Notes: a model not told the origin generated them from the sequence alone. Shown: positions 1 through 10,799, counted from the stretch's first letter. The stretch: DNA of 64,000 nt from Antedon mediterranea (GCF_964355755.1 NC_092670.1:17609201-17673200); one strand, 5' to 3'. Numbers and translations: made by a program.

Positions 1-3000
1 GTCACATGCCATGTTTAGGATGTCTATATATGGTAGTCATATGCCTATATGTCAGTCTTCCCATGTTTAGGGTTAGTATGTATGGCAATGACAAACCTGT
101 AGTCATCAGTTATATGGTGGTGATATACCCATATATGGTAATGATATACCCATATATGTTAATGAAATGATAAACCTATTATGGCATCATGTTATAGTCA
201 TAGTTCTGGCTGATTAATTTAATTTCTAATTCATTGTGTTTCTTTTCATGACCAAAGATTTCTAATTAATTTCTTGCAAACTTGTAATTCATTTTGGTTA
301 GCATAATATTTAATATGGCATTGGTTTTTTTAAAGTTACATGAAATAGTAAAGAGAAAAAGGGGGACTTTTTAAAATTTGCCTCAAATCATATTTTGCAT
401 TATAAACCTTCAGATATTTTCCCCATACTTTCATTTCTGCTTTTATCTGATGATTACATTGTTTAATTTTATTTAGGCACAGATTATTTGTTTACTATAA
501 ATAAAAAAGAACAATTTCATTTAAAATTTATAATTTTTTCCTTACAGTACTTAAAATAATGCAGGGAGGTTTAGGTTATCATTGGTATTGATAGTAATTT
601 CCTGAATTTTCTATATTTAATATTATAATCCATTTAATTATTTATTATACCAATTGTTTGTGAAATTTATGGTTTGTAAATTGGGAAATACAGATATTTT
701 TATGGCAGAAATCCTGAATCCTCTGTTGATTCTTATTTCTGTTGAGTTTATACATTTTTAGGTGGATATTTTATTTAGCAAGCATTAAATTATAATACTA
801 ATATTTCAAATTTTGATCTTCTTTCAATTAATTTGTATTTAGAGTAATTTACCAAATGTCTGTCTTTGTATTTAAATAAATTTGTTTTAAAAAAACAGTA
901 ATATAGTATAATATGTTTTAAAACGCTACTGTATACAATTGAAGAACACAAAATTTTGCTATAATTATTTTTTTATTCAATTTTACATTGATTTAGAAAC
1001 AATAAGGTTTGGCAAATGTTCCATAAATAGAGCTTTCGATTTGCGATGACCTAGGAAAGAGGTTAGGTCATGTCAATTGGTGTGTCATAGGTCGTCGTCT
1101 ACACAACCACCACAACTTTGTTGAAGAATAGAATGAGGAAGCATATCCCTTTTCCTCTCAAACATTATGTAACTGTTAGGTCTTCTCAAATCAAAAGCTC
1201 CATATAATAATAACTTAAGTGTAGTGTTACTGGACACCAATATAAGGTTTTCCTCATCATTAGAATTGTAGATTATTGTAGTACGTGCTTAAAATCTAAA
1301 TCTGACACTATAAAGTTGTTAATATGAAGTTCTTTATTAAATAATGTAAAACAGTGATTATAATTTATACTTTTGTATATAAAAGTTTTCTAAAATTATT
1401 CCATAGAATAGAGTTTCGTTTGTATATTGGCTACTATATTTTGCCATGTAACATGTACAGTTAGATATATTTACAATTGTATCCTAAAGCCTGGTTCCCA
1501 AATACAACGCAAGAATGTAACCCAAGTTATTCAACCAATCACAAGCGACATGTTGAATGATCTCTTTGGATTGGTCAAATTACTTGTGATGCGTGTATGG
1601 TGTCCTAGTGGGAATCGAGCATAAGTAAAGCATAGACTACCCAAGAAACTTGATTTAAACTTTTCTTTGCTAACTGTGAGTTTGCTCATGTCTGCAAACT
1701 GAAGTTTGGTAGTGACTAGGCTTAAGTAAGTAAACGCTGCATCTAAATGCCATTGTTGGTATAAAACAAAATTGGAACTTACACATTGTATGACATTTTC
1801 CTACTTCAGCTTTATTATTCAGGTACATTAGAACCTCCCCCCCCCCCCCTCTTTTGATAGCCCCTTCAGGGGATACGTTCCTCTGAAAGGAATGAGAGGA
1901 AATGTTATAACACTACAGCCAACCCCTAAGCATTTCCACTTTGAGTCAGTTCTCAAAGTAACCTAAGAAAATACTCTGAGCCGATAAAGCCTATTTCATA
2001 AGATAACTGGTTTGATAAATAAAGTTTCAAGTCTCAGTTTTTCACTTGACTTTAAAAAGATTGTAAAGTTAATTTGAAGAATGTTTTCCTGATGAATGAT
2101 TTTATATGTTATATATAAATCAATTTGTATACTGAAAATTTCTCACAAAATGTATTTGCATAAAGGTTTTTAAATTTCTATCAGGTCATGACCTTTTGTA
2201 ATGAACTTTGACCTATTTTAGTCTGTATGTTTGTGTTTTTTCATATACACCACTGTTCTGCTTGAAATAGCATTGCCACCAATGTTCTAGTATTAATGTT
2301 AAGAAAATTCTTGGAATTCAAGTTAAGTACACATTGCTTCCAATTAGGTAGTATTTTTACAAGTTAGGGATCATTTCAAAATAATTTTACTGCAGTAACT
2401 ACATTTTTTAAACTGCAATAACTTTCACTGTAGAAGATTTTAAGACAGCCACTGCAATAACCATTGTATGATACTCAAAAGAAGATTGATAATCACAAAA
2501 ACAGAATGTAGTTTCTGCAGTAGCTGCAGTAGAATAATATTGACATGGTCCCTTAATAAGTGAATCACTTATTCTTTTATCAGCCAAATAAAAAATGTTA
2601 AGTGCTGACAGAAACTAGTATTTTGAACACACCTGTAAAAATCTAATGATTTTGATTGAAACTACTCAAGTAATAAATTGTATTAGTTTCCTTTTCCATG
2701 ATTTTAATGTGTAGAGAAATACCAGCAGTTTAGCACATTGATTTTATTTTTATACATGAAATTGGTCAACAAAATGCATGTTTTCTGAAATTAATAGTTG
2801 TCCCTCTATAGTTAGAATAATGATGTTATTAATCTTTGATACAATTTGTAATAAAACAGCATAAATATTAATAATGATTTTTCATATTGTGTCTTAATTT
2901 GTTTTGTATATTTATCATTATAAAGAAAGGCGTAAGTAATGGTGAAGAGGGGTTCCAAATTAACATCAATCAAAACATCTATTGTAGCTTTGTACGAAAT

Positions 3001-3280
3001 AAAGTATTAACGGAAAATCGTTTCTAAGCTAGCCTACCAACCGGAGAAGAAACAGTAAGACCGTTCCCGACCCGAATAGGCCTAGGGGTTAAGTACGTGT
3101 GAGAAAACAGTGCTAGGTAGCTGACGAAACCAATTGGGCCTAGCCTATCTATGCCTAGCTTTTAACTAAAATATCCTATTATTTTAAAATTATTCCTACA
3201 TATTTTGGTACTTATATATTTTAATACTTAAATTGTGTGTACTACTACTACAGACCTAAAAACAGTAATCATTTACTCAC
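1..3280. other. AT-rich intergenic DNA, no gene recognised
   Basis: I see no exon-like open frame with splice borders here. The first 180 bases carry loosely repeated CATATATGG words resembling the inside of the TCTGTCTACACTATCAAACT MITE family found later in the window. There is a C run near 1839-1850 and several AATAAA words, so part may be the 3' flank of a gene left of the window. Confidence 0.5.
1487..1622. mobile_element. Fold-back MITE, GGTTCCCACTAG family (degenerate copy)
   Basis: Begins with GCCTGGTTCCCA and ends with CTAGTGGGAATCGAGC, imperfect inverted ends. The inside holds ACCAATCACAAGCGA and an inverted GGATTGGTCAAAT. It is an old member of the family found intact at 3.5 kb and 59-62 kb. 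No coding capacity. Confidence 0.7.
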
Positions 3281-3395
3281 CTGTTTTGGCTTTCAGCGCG
3301 GGATGCTCACTTTGTCAACGTATCGCGGAGACCTGTACCTAAGTCTGATTTCTCTCAACAAACACGTTGTCTGATTGGTTGAAAGTGTTTTGGTT
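3281..3395 (-). promoter_or_regulatory. Candidate leftward promoter and first non-coding exon
   Basis: On the minus strand a CCAAT box (AACCAATCAGA, plus positions about 3371-3381) lies roughly 90 bases before a strong splice donor, CAG followed by GTGAGTAAATG at 3280. The segment between is GC-richer than its surroundings and has no long open frame. This is the usual look of a short 5' UTR exon. The gene would run left out of the window. Inference only; no downstream exon is visible. Confidence 0.4.
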
Positions 3396-3530
3396 CCACT
3401 AACTACCTCGAGATGTAATAAACAGGTTATCAGACATAAATTCAATTTCGGAATATATTATATTATATACATATTCACCATTCACACATGGAAACACTTA
3501 CCCTTAAAATGAATAAATCTCCTATCTAAT

Positions 3531-3892
3531 GCTTGGTTCCCACTAGCGACGCAACACAAGGACGTAACGCAACGCAAGTGAATTGACCAATCACAAGCGA
3601 TGGCTTATTCGCTTGTGATTGCTTAAGCTTGGTTCCCACTAGAACGTAACGCAAGGACGTAAACGCAACGCAAGCGTGTTAACCAATGATAAGCGAAGTT
3701 ATAGACAGTTAGCAATCACAAGCGAATAAGCCATCGCTTTTGATTGGTCAATTCACTTGCGTTGCGTTACGTCCTTGCGTTGCGTCGCTAGTGGGAACCA
3801 CGCTTAACTGTCTATAACTTCGCTTGTCATTGGTTAAAACGCTTGCGTTGCGTTTACGTCCTTGCGTTACGTTCTAGTGGGAACCAAGCTTT
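3531..3892. mobile_element. Large nested fold-back MITE, GCTTGGTTCCCACTAG family
   Basis: Two different half-elements (3531-3630 and 3632-3710) are followed by near-perfect reverse complements of each (3715-3805 and 3806-3892). The whole can fold into a very long hairpin. Ends are GCTTGGTTCCCACTAG and CTAGTGGGAACCAAGC. Inside are CGCAACGCAAG and ACCAATCACAAGCGA words. Non-autonomous DNA transposon; at the copy at 61845-62022 the flanking duplication is TTA, which would fit a PIF/Harbinger-type element. Confidence 0.85.
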
Positions 3893-4150
3893 AGTGAATA
3901 CAATTTAAGTGAAATACTTAAATATTTATTGAGTTAAGTGAAATTTCTCACTTAAGTGTGATTGGTGAATACGGCCACTGGTAGAAAATAGCAATTGGGA
4001 ATTAACAAAAAGTTTTAAAAGTGTGAGAATAAGACGCCCTCCCATTATCGCATGATGCTATTCCACCTGATTATGTCAAATGTGCAACATTTGCCTAATT
4101 TCGTTTATAATTATTGCTCATCCAGACCTATGATGGACGCATCAACCCAA
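3893..4150. repeat. Dispersed repeat GTGAATACAATTTAAG plus unique DNA
   Basis: The stretch 3893-3976 (GTGAATACAATTTAAG through GTGTGATTGGTGAATAC) recurs in diverged form at 58796-58886. Both copies lie next to a GGTTCCCACTAG or GGCCAATTT fold-back element. The remainder to 4150 holds nothing I recognise. Confidence 0.6.
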
Positions 4151-4333
4151 AAAAGTGCATCAAAAACGATTTATCGCAAAATGCACTACAAAAAAATAAG
4201 ATAAGAGATATTTCGGCTAGTTCGGAATTGCAGTGTACATAGACAAAATATTATACAGAAAAGAAAAATGAATTCACTAAAAAGAAAATCCTTGATTAAA
4301 CTTAGAATGCACTAAAAGTCTATCGGAGACATA

Positions 4334-4354
4334 TGCCGAAACCCAGGATTGAAG

Positions 4355-4388
<34 letters not shown>

Positions 4389-4406
4389 AAACTGAGCTAT
4401 TTCGGC
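4334..4406 (-). pseudogene. tRNA-Phe pseudogene, array unit 1
   Basis: Outermost unit on the left. The B box has a G53-to-C change that breaks the last T-stem pair, and the D loop is altered. Anticodon GAA kept. Confidence 0.6.
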
Positions 4407-4520
4407 TACTTGATTAATGCAGTGTACATGAAAACAATTTCACCCTGAAACAAAATGAATTCACTAAAACGATAATTGATTAGATAACTAAAATGCACTA
4501 AAAAAGTATCGGACAAAATA

Positions 4521-4552
4521 TTCCGAAACCTGGGATTGAACCAGGGACCTTT

Positions 4553-4587
<35 letters not shown>

Positions 4588-4593
4588 TTTGGC
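4521..4593 (-). pseudogene. tRNA-Phe pseudogene, unit 2
   Basis: Acceptor 1:72 and 4:69 pairs lost, and a mismatch at anticodon stem 28:42. Anticodon GAA kept. Confidence 0.6.
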
Positions 4594-4710
4594 TATTGGA
4601 GAAATGCATTGTACATGAAAACAATTTTACACTGAAATAAAAATGAATTCACTAAAACAATAATTGATGATTGGATAACTAAAATGCACTAAAAATGTAT
4701 TGGATACATA

Positions 4711-4728
4711 TGCCGAAACTCGGGATTC

Positions 4729-4777
<49 letters not shown>

Positions 4778-4783
4778 TTCGGC
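4711..4783 (-). pseudogene. tRNA-Phe pseudogene, unit 3
   Basis: T loop reads TTGAATC, losing the invariant C56, with a further mismatch at 50:64. Acceptor stem intact. Confidence 0.6.
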
Positions 4784-4884
4784 AGTTCATAAATGCTGTG
4801 TACATACACAACATTATACAGAAAAGAAAATGAATTCACTACAAAAATAATCGTTGATTTAACCTAAAATGTATAGGAGACATA

Positions 4885-5233
4885 TGCCGAAACCCGGGAT
4901 TGAACCAGGGACCTTCAGATTGAATTGAAATATATATTTATACTGGGTAACCTCTTCAGTCAAAGACTGGTCTCCCAGAGGGCCCAGTTGGTGATCAGTG
5001 GCTGTGATGTACTAATACACCGGGGTAACCCCCTACTCGTCTCGAAAGATGTACTAGGTTCTTTAAAGTGCACACGAGCTAGATGTGTACACTGGACCTA
5101 CGGTTTATAGTCCTTATCCGAGAAGACTCGTTCTACCACCAGAACCATGGAGTGAGTGAGCCTCGAACCCATGCCGATGTTATGGCTACGTAATTACGGT
5201 TCCACTGTCTTAACCGCTCGGCCACTCACTCAC

Positions 5234-5268
<35 letters not shown>

Positions 5269-5274
5269 TTCACT
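4885..5274 (-). pseudogene. tRNA-Phe unit 4, split by a SINE
   Basis: The 3' half (T arm) lies at 4885-4920 and the 5' half at 5234-5274, separated by a 313-bp insertion. The target duplication TCAGAT falls in the anticodon stem. The 5' acceptor strand is already the class X form, so the unit was probably dead before the insertion. Confidence 0.85.
4921..5233 (-). mobile_element. tRNA-derived SINE inside a tRNA-Phe unit
   Basis: On the minus strand the head reads GTGGCCGAGCGGTTAAGAC (A box) and GGGTTCGAGGCTC (B box), about 75 nt apart, resembling a class II tRNA (Leu or Ser). A 230-bp unrelated body follows, ending in an AT-rich tail (AATATATATTTC). A 6-bp direct duplication TCAGAT flanks it (4915-4920 and 5234-5239). 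No coding capacity; it would depend on a LINE for mobility. Confidence 0.85.
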
Positions 5275-5390
5275 TTCTTGATAAATGCTGTTTACATAAA
5301 CGAAACATTATATAGAAAAGGAAATTAATTCACTACAAAAAGAATCGTTGATTTAACCAAAAATGCACTACAATATTATCGGAGTACATA

Positions 5391-5407
5391 TGTCGAAACC
5401 CAGGATT

Positions 5408-5457
<50 letters not shown>

Positions 5458-5463
5458 TTCGGC
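5391..5463 (-). tRNA. tRNA-Phe(GAA), unit 5
   Basis: One acceptor mismatch at 2:71 (3' strand TTTCGAC) and a G-T wobble at 52:62. Otherwise consensus. Confidence 0.55.
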
Positions 5464-5578
5464 AGTTGACAAATGCTGTGTACATACACACAACATTATA
5501 AAGAAAAGAAAATAAATTCACTACAAAAATAATCGTTGATTTAACCAATAATGCACTAAAAAATTACCGGAGTACATA

Positions 5579-5650
5579 TGCCGAAACCCGGGATTGAACC
5601 AGGGACCTTCAGATCTTCAGTCTGCCCTCTCCCAAGTGAGCTATTTCGGT
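5579..5650 (-). pseudogene. tRNA-Phe-like, unit 6, class D
   Basis: 72 nt. One base lost between D and anticodon arms, D arm changed (CACTTGGG) and first base A instead of G. Confidence 0.55.
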
Positions 5651-5755
5651 TTGTTAGTAATTGCATTGTACATACACACAACATTAAAAAGAAAAAAAAT
5701 GAATTCACTAAAAAAGAAAATCGTTCATTTAACTTAAAAATGTTAAGGAGACATA

Positions 5756-5772
5756 TGCCGAAACCAGGGATT

Positions 5773-5804
<32 letters not shown>

Positions 5805-5828
5805 TTCTCCCAACTGAGCTATTTCGGC
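5756..5828 (-). tRNA. tRNA-Phe(GAA), unit 7
   Basis: Mismatches at T-stem 51:63 and D-stem 11:24. Acceptor and anticodon arms intact. Confidence 0.5.
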
Positions 5829-5943
5829 AGTTGATAAATGCTGTGTACATACACACAACATTATACAGAAAAGAAAATGAGTTCACTACAAAAATAATCG
5901 TTGATTTAACCTAAAATGCACTAAAAAATTGTCGGAAGTCATA

Positions 5944-5960
5944 TGCCGAAACCCGGGATT

Positions 5961-6010
<50 letters not shown>

Positions 6011-6016
6011 TTCGGC
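5944..6016 (-). tRNA. tRNA-Phe(GAA), unit 8, class K
   Basis: Exact consensus cloverleaf with anticodon GAA, A37 and no intron. Confidence 0.92.
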
Positions 6017-6121
6017 TAGTTGATAAATGCTGTGTACATACACACAACATTATACAGAAAAGAAAATGGATTCACTACAAAAATAATCGTTGATTTAACT
6101 TTAAAATGTATAGGAGACATA

Positions 6122-6150
6122 TGCCGAAACCCGGGATTGAACCAGGGACT

Positions 6151-6186
<36 letters not shown>

Positions 6187-6193
6187 TTCGCTT
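6122..6193 (-). pseudogene. tRNA-Phe pseudogene, unit 9, class X
   Basis: The 5' acceptor strand is replaced by AAGCGAAAG, so the acceptor stem cannot form. Variable region also changed. Confidence 0.65.
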
Positions 6194-6308
6194 TCTTGAT
6201 AAATGCTGTGTACATAAACACAACATTATATAGAAAAGGAAATTAATTCACTACAAAAATAATCGTTGATTTAACCAAAAATGCACTAAAAAATTACCGG
6301 AGTACATA

Positions 6309-6325
6309 TGCCGAAACCCTGGATT

Positions 6326-6375
<50 letters not shown>

Positions 6376-6381
6376 TTCGGC
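6309..6381 (-). tRNA. tRNA-Phe(GAA), unit 10, class L
   Basis: Only the 52:62 G-A mismatch differs from consensus. First unit of the left 31-unit block. Confidence 0.65.
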
Positions 6382-6487
6382 TTGTTAGTAATTGCATTGT
6401 ACATACACACAACATTAAGCAGAAAAGAAAATGAATTCACTAAAAAAGAAAATCGTTGATTTAACTTAAAAATGTAAAGGAGACATA

Positions 6488-6504
6488 TGCCGAAACCCGG
6501 GATT

Positions 6505-6554
<50 letters not shown>

Positions 6555-6560
6555 TTAGGC
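6488..6560 (-). tRNA. tRNA-Phe(GAA), unit 11, class R
   Basis: 5' strand GCCTAAA gives a single acceptor mismatch; rest is consensus. Confidence 0.6.
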
Positions 6561-6675
6561 AGTTGATAAATGCTGTGTACATACACAAAACATTATACAG
6601 AAAAGAAAATGAATTCACTACAAAAATAATCGTTGATTTAACCTAAAATGCACTAAAAAATTGTAGGAGGACATA

Positions 6676-6691
6676 TGCCGAACCCGGGATT

Positions 6692-6741
<50 letters not shown>

Positions 6742-6747
6742 TTCGGC
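6676..6747 (-). tRNA. tRNA-Phe(GAA), unit 12, class S
   Basis: 72 nt; the acceptor stem shortens to six pairs. All other arms are consensus. Confidence 0.5.
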
Positions 6748-6860
6748 AGTTGATAAATGCTGTGTACATACACAACATTATGCAGAAAAGAAAATGAATT
6801 CACTACAAAAATAATCGTTGATTTAACCTAAAATGCACTAAAAAATTGTCGGAGGACATA

Positions 6861-6877
6861 TGCCGAAACCCGGGATT

Positions 6878-6927
<50 letters not shown>

Positions 6928-6933
6928 TTCGGC
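6861..6933 (-). tRNA. tRNA-Phe(GAA), unit 13, class K
   Basis: Exact consensus; twin of unit 44. Confidence 0.92.
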
Positions 6934-7037
6934 AGTTGATAAATGATGTGTACATACACACAACATTAGACAGAAAAGAAAATGGATTTACTACAAAAAT
7001 AATCGTTGATTTAACTTTAAAATGTATATGAGACATA

Positions 7038-7054
7038 TGCCGAAACCCGGGATT

Positions 7055-7102
<48 letters not shown>

Positions 7103-7109
7103 TTCGCTT
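7038..7109 (-). pseudogene. tRNA-Phe pseudogene, unit 14, class X
   Basis: 3' half is consensus; 5' acceptor strand replaced. Confidence 0.65.
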
Positions 7110-7224
7110 TCTTGATAAATGCTGTGTACATAAACACAACATTATATAGAAAAGGAAATTAATTCACTACAAAAATAATCGTTGATTTAACCAAAAATGC
7201 ACTAAAAAATTTTCGGAGTACATA

Positions 7225-7296
7225 TGCCGAAACCCGGGATGGAACCAGGGACCTTCAGATCTTCAGTCTGCCCTCTCCCAACTGAGCTATTTCGGC
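7225..7296 (-). pseudogene. tRNA-Phe-like, unit 15, class D
   Basis: 72 nt, with an additional T-loop change next to the B box (GGTTCCATCCC). Confidence 0.5.
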
Positions 7297-7412
7297 TTCT
7301 AAGTAATTGCAATGTACATACACACAACATTATACAGAAAAGAAAATGAATTCACTACAAAAATAATCGTTGATTTAACCAAAAATGCACTAAAAAATTA
7401 TCGGAGTACATA

Positions 7413-7484
7413 TGCCGAAACCCGGGATTGAACCAGGGACCTTCAGATCTTCAGTCTGCCCTCTCCCAACTGAGCTATTTCGGC
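7413..7484 (-). tRNA. tRNA-Phe(GAA), unit 16, class D
   Basis: 72 nt; only the one-base loss at the D/anticodon arm junction. Function doubtful. Confidence 0.45.
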
Positions 7485-7591
7485 TTCTAAGTAATTGCAA
7501 TGTACATACACACAACATTATGCAGAAAAGAAAATGAATTCGCTAAAAAAGAAAATCGTTGATTATACTTAAAAATGTAACGGAGAAAATA

Positions 7592-7608
7592 TGCCGAAAC
7601 CCGGGACT

Positions 7609-7658
<50 letters not shown>

Positions 7659-7664
7659 TTCGGC
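7592..7664 (-). tRNA. tRNA-Phe(GAA), unit 17
   Basis: Single change A58 to G in the T loop, a normally invariant base. All stems pair. Confidence 0.55.
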
Positions 7665-7780
7665 TAGTTGATAAACGCTGTGTACAGAAACACAATATTA
7701 GATAGAAAAGAAAATGAATTCATTAAAAAAATTAATCATTGATTTAACTTAAAATGCCCTAATAAATATTTTAGACATTA

Positions 7781-7845
7781 TGCAGAAACCCGGGATTGAA
7801 CGAGAGACCTCCAGTCTAACGGTCTCCCAAATGAGCTATTTCGGC
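7781..7845 (-). pseudogene. tRNA-Phe pseudogene, unit 18
   Basis: 65 nt; an internal deletion removes the anticodon arm core, and acceptor and T arm are also mutated. Confidence 0.7.
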
Positions 7846-7960
7846 TAGGGAATCAATGCTGTGTACAGAAACACAATAATTTACATAAAAGAAAATAAAA
7901 TCACTAAAAAATAATCGTTGATTTAACTTAAAATGCACCATAATAAGTATCGGAGACATG

Positions 7961-7980
7961 ATTGGACCAGGGACCTTCAA

Positions 7981-8011
<31 letters not shown>

Positions 8012-8018
8012 TTCGGTT
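7961..8018 (-). pseudogene. tRNA-Phe fragment, unit 19
   Basis: The 3' acceptor strand is deleted and the 5' strand is class X. Only the central arms remain. Confidence 0.65.
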
Positions 8019-8130
8019 TCTTGATAAATGCTGTGTACATAAACACATTATATAGAAAAGGAAATTAATTCACTACAAAAATAATCGTTGATTTAACCAA
8101 AAATGCACTAAAAAATTATCGGATTACATA

Positions 8131-8203
8131 TGTCGAAACCCAGGATTGAACCAGGGACCTTCAGATCTTCTGTCTGACGCTCTCCCAACTGAGCTATTTC
8201 GGC
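8131..8203 (-). tRNA. tRNA-Phe-like (GAA), unit 20
   Basis: The invariant U33 is A (loop CAGAAGA) and the acceptor has a 2:71 mismatch, so it is probably not functional. Confidence 0.4.
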
Positions 8204-8318
8204 AGTTGATAAATGCTGTGTACATACACACAACATTATACAGAAAAGAAAATAAATTCACTAGAAAAATAATCGTTGATTTAACCAAAAATGCACTAAA
8301 AAATTACCGGAGTACATA

Positions 8319-8390
8319 TGCCGAAACCCGGGATTGAACCAGGGACCTTCAGATCTTTAGTCTGACGCTCTCCAACTAAGCTATTTCGGA
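8319..8390 (-). pseudogene. tRNA-Phe-like, unit 21, anticodon AAA
   Basis: Anticodon loop CTAAAGA. One base lost in the D loop, and the first base is T instead of G. Its twin in the right block (unit 52) is plain consensus, so one of them has been converted. Confidence 0.5.
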
Positions 8391-8507
8391 TTGTTAGTAA
8401 TTGCATTGTACATACACACAAAATTATACAGAAAAGAAAATAAATTCACTACAAAAATAATCGTTGATTTAACCAAAAATGCACTAAAAAAATTACCGGA
8501 GTACATA

Positions 8508-8524
8508 TGCCGAAACCCTGGATT

Positions 8525-8574
<50 letters not shown>

Positions 8575-8580
8575 TTCGGC
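8508..8580 (-). tRNA. tRNA-Phe(GAA), unit 22, class L
   Basis: Same single T-stem mismatch as unit 10. Confidence 0.65.
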
Positions 8581-8686
8581 TTGTTAGTAATTGCATTGTA
8601 CATACACACAACATTAAGCAGAAAAGAAAATGAATTCACTAAAAAAGAAAATCGTTGATTTAACTTAAAAATGTAAAGGAGACATA

Positions 8687-8703
8687 TGCCGAAACCCGGG
8701 ATT

Positions 8704-8742
<39 letters not shown>

Positions 8743-8759
8743 TACTGAGCTATTTAGGC
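8687..8759 (-). tRNA. tRNA-Phe(GAA), unit 23, class R
   Basis: Acceptor mismatch plus one D-loop substitution (AGTAGGGAG). Confidence 0.5.
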
Positions 8760-8874
8760 AGTTGATAAATGCTGTGTACATACACAAAACATTATACAGA
8801 AAAGAAAATGAATTCACTACAAAAATAATCGTTGATTTAACCTAAAATGCACTAAAAAATTGTCGGAGGACATA

Positions 8875-8890
8875 TGCCGAACCCGGGATT

Positions 8891-8940
<50 letters not shown>

Positions 8941-8946
8941 TTCGGC
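8875..8946 (-). tRNA. tRNA-Phe(GAA), unit 24, class S
   Basis: Six-pair acceptor stem; other arms consensus. Confidence 0.5.
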
Positions 8947-9059
8947 AGTTGATAAATGCTGTGTACATACACAACATTATGCAGAAAAGAAAATGAATTC
9001 ACTACAAAAATAATCGTTGATTTAACCTAAAATGCACTAAAAAATTGGCGGAGGACATA

Positions 9060-9131
9060 TGCTGAAACACGGGATTGAACCAGGGACCTTCAGATCTTTA
9101 GTCTGACGCTCTCCAACTAAGCTATTTCGGC
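9060..9131 (-). pseudogene. tRNA-Phe-like, unit 25, class A degenerate
   Basis: Anticodon AAA, mismatches at 3:70 and 50:64, one D-loop base lost. Recurs every four units. Confidence 0.55.
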
Positions 9132-9247
9132 TTGTTAGTAATTGCATTGTACATACACACAACATTATACAGAAAAGAAAATAAATTCACTACAAAAATA
9201 ATCGTTGATTTAACCAAAAATGCACTAAAAAATTACCGGAGTACATA

Positions 9248-9264
9248 TGCCGAAACCCGGGATT

Positions 9265-9296
<32 letters not shown>

Positions 9297-9320
9297 TTCT
9301 CCCAACTGAGCTATTTCGGC
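9248..9320 (-). tRNA. tRNA-Phe(GAA), unit 26
   Basis: Single D-stem mismatch (GAAC for GAGC); otherwise consensus. Confidence 0.65.
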
Positions 9321-9426
9321 TTGTTAGTAATTGCATTGTACATACACACAACATTAAACAGAAAAGAAAATGAATTCACTAAAAAAGAAAATCGTTGATT
9401 TAACTTAAAAATGTAAAGGAGACATA

Positions 9427-9448
9427 TGCCGAAACCCGGAATTGAACT

Positions 9449-9493
<45 letters not shown>

Positions 9494-9499
9494 TTAGGC
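9427..9499 (-). pseudogene. tRNA-Phe-like, unit 27, class R
   Basis: Acceptor mismatch plus two T-arm changes (CCTAG and TTCC), weakening the B box. Confidence 0.45.
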
Positions 9500-9614
9500 A
9501 GTTGATAAATGCTATGTACATACACAAAACATTATACAGAAAAGAAAATGAATTCACTACAAAAATAATCGTTGATTTAACCTAAAATGCACTAAAAAAT
9601 TGTCGGAAGACATA

Positions 9615-9630
9615 TGCCGAACCCGGGATT

Positions 9631-9680
<50 letters not shown>

Positions 9681-9686
9681 TTCGGC
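9615..9686 (-). tRNA. tRNA-Phe(GAA), unit 28, class S
   Basis: Six-pair acceptor stem; otherwise consensus. Confidence 0.5.
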
Positions 9687-9799
9687 AGTTGATAAATGCT
9701 GTGTACATACACAACATTATGCAGAAAAGAAAATGAATTCACTACAAAAATAATCGTTGATTTAACCTAAAATGCACTAAAAAATTGGCGGAGGACATA

Positions 9800-9871
9800 T
9801 GCTGAAACACGGGATTGAACCAGGGACCTTCAGATCTTTAGTCTGACGCTCTCCAACTAAGCTATTTCGGC
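9800..9871 (-). pseudogene. tRNA-Phe-like, unit 29, class A degenerate
   Basis: Same combination of changes as unit 25, 740 bp away. Confidence 0.55.
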
Positions 9872-9987
9872 TTGTTAGTAATTGCATTGTACATACACAC
9901 AACATTATACAGAAAAGAAAATAAATTCACTACAAAAATAATCGTTGATTTAACCAAAAATGCACTAAAAAATTACCGGAGTACATA

Positions 9988-10004
9988 TGCCGAAACCCGG
10001 GATT

Positions 10005-10054
<50 letters not shown>

Positions 10055-10060
10055 TTCGGC
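9988..10060 (-). tRNA. tRNA-Phe(GAA), unit 30, class K
   Basis: Exact consensus. Confidence 0.92.
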
Positions 10061-10166
10061 TTGTTAGTAATTGCATTGTACATACACACAACATTAAACA
10101 GAAAAGAAAATGAATTCACTAAAAAAGAAAATCGTTGATTTAACTTAAAAATGTAATAGAGACACA

Positions 10167-10188
10167 TGCCGAAACCCGGGATTGAACT

Positions 10189-10233
<45 letters not shown>

Positions 10234-10239
10234 TTAGGC
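10167..10239 (-). tRNA. tRNA-Phe(GAA), unit 31, class R
   Basis: Acceptor mismatch plus G53 to A in the T stem (CCTAG). Confidence 0.45.
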
Positions 10240-10354
10240 AGTTGATAAATGCTGTGTACATACACAAAACATTATACAGAAAAGCAAATGAATTCACTAC
10301 AAAAATAATCGTTGATTTAACCTAAAATGCACTAAAAAATTGTCGGAGGACATA

Positions 10355-10426
10355 TGCCGAACCCGGGATTGAACCAGGGACCTTCAGATCTTCAGTCTGA
10401 GGCTCTCCCAACTGAGCTATTTCGGC
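10355..10426 (-). tRNA. tRNA-Phe(GAA), unit 32, class S
   Basis: Six-pair acceptor stem and a base-26 region change (GAGCCTC). Confidence 0.45.
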
Positions 10427-10541
10427 AGTTGATAAATGCTGTGTACATACACAAAACATTATACAGAAAAGAAAATGAATTCACTACAAAAATAATCGTT
10501 GATTTAACCTAAAATGCACTAAAAAATTGTCGGAGGACATA

Positions 10542-10561
10542 TCCCGAACCCGGGATTGAAA

Positions 10562-10602
<41 letters not shown>

Positions 10603-10613
10603 CCTATTTCGGC
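10542..10613 (-). pseudogene. tRNA-Phe-like, unit 33, class S
   Basis: Additional acceptor 1:72 loss, D-stem change (AGGTC) and B-box change (TGTTTC). Confidence 0.5.
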
Positions 10614-10726
10614 AGTTGATAAATGCTGTGTACATACACAACATTATACAGAAAAGAAAATGAATTCACTACAAAAATAATCGTTGATTTAACCTAAAAT
10701 GCACTAAAAAATTGTCGGAGGACATA

Positions 10727-10743
10727 TGCCGAAACCCAGGATT

Positions 10744-10793
<50 letters not shown>

Positions 10794-10799
10794 TTCGGC
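10727..10799 (-). tRNA. tRNA-Phe(GAA), unit 34
   Basis: Only a G-T wobble at 52:62; should fold normally. Confidence 0.75.
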
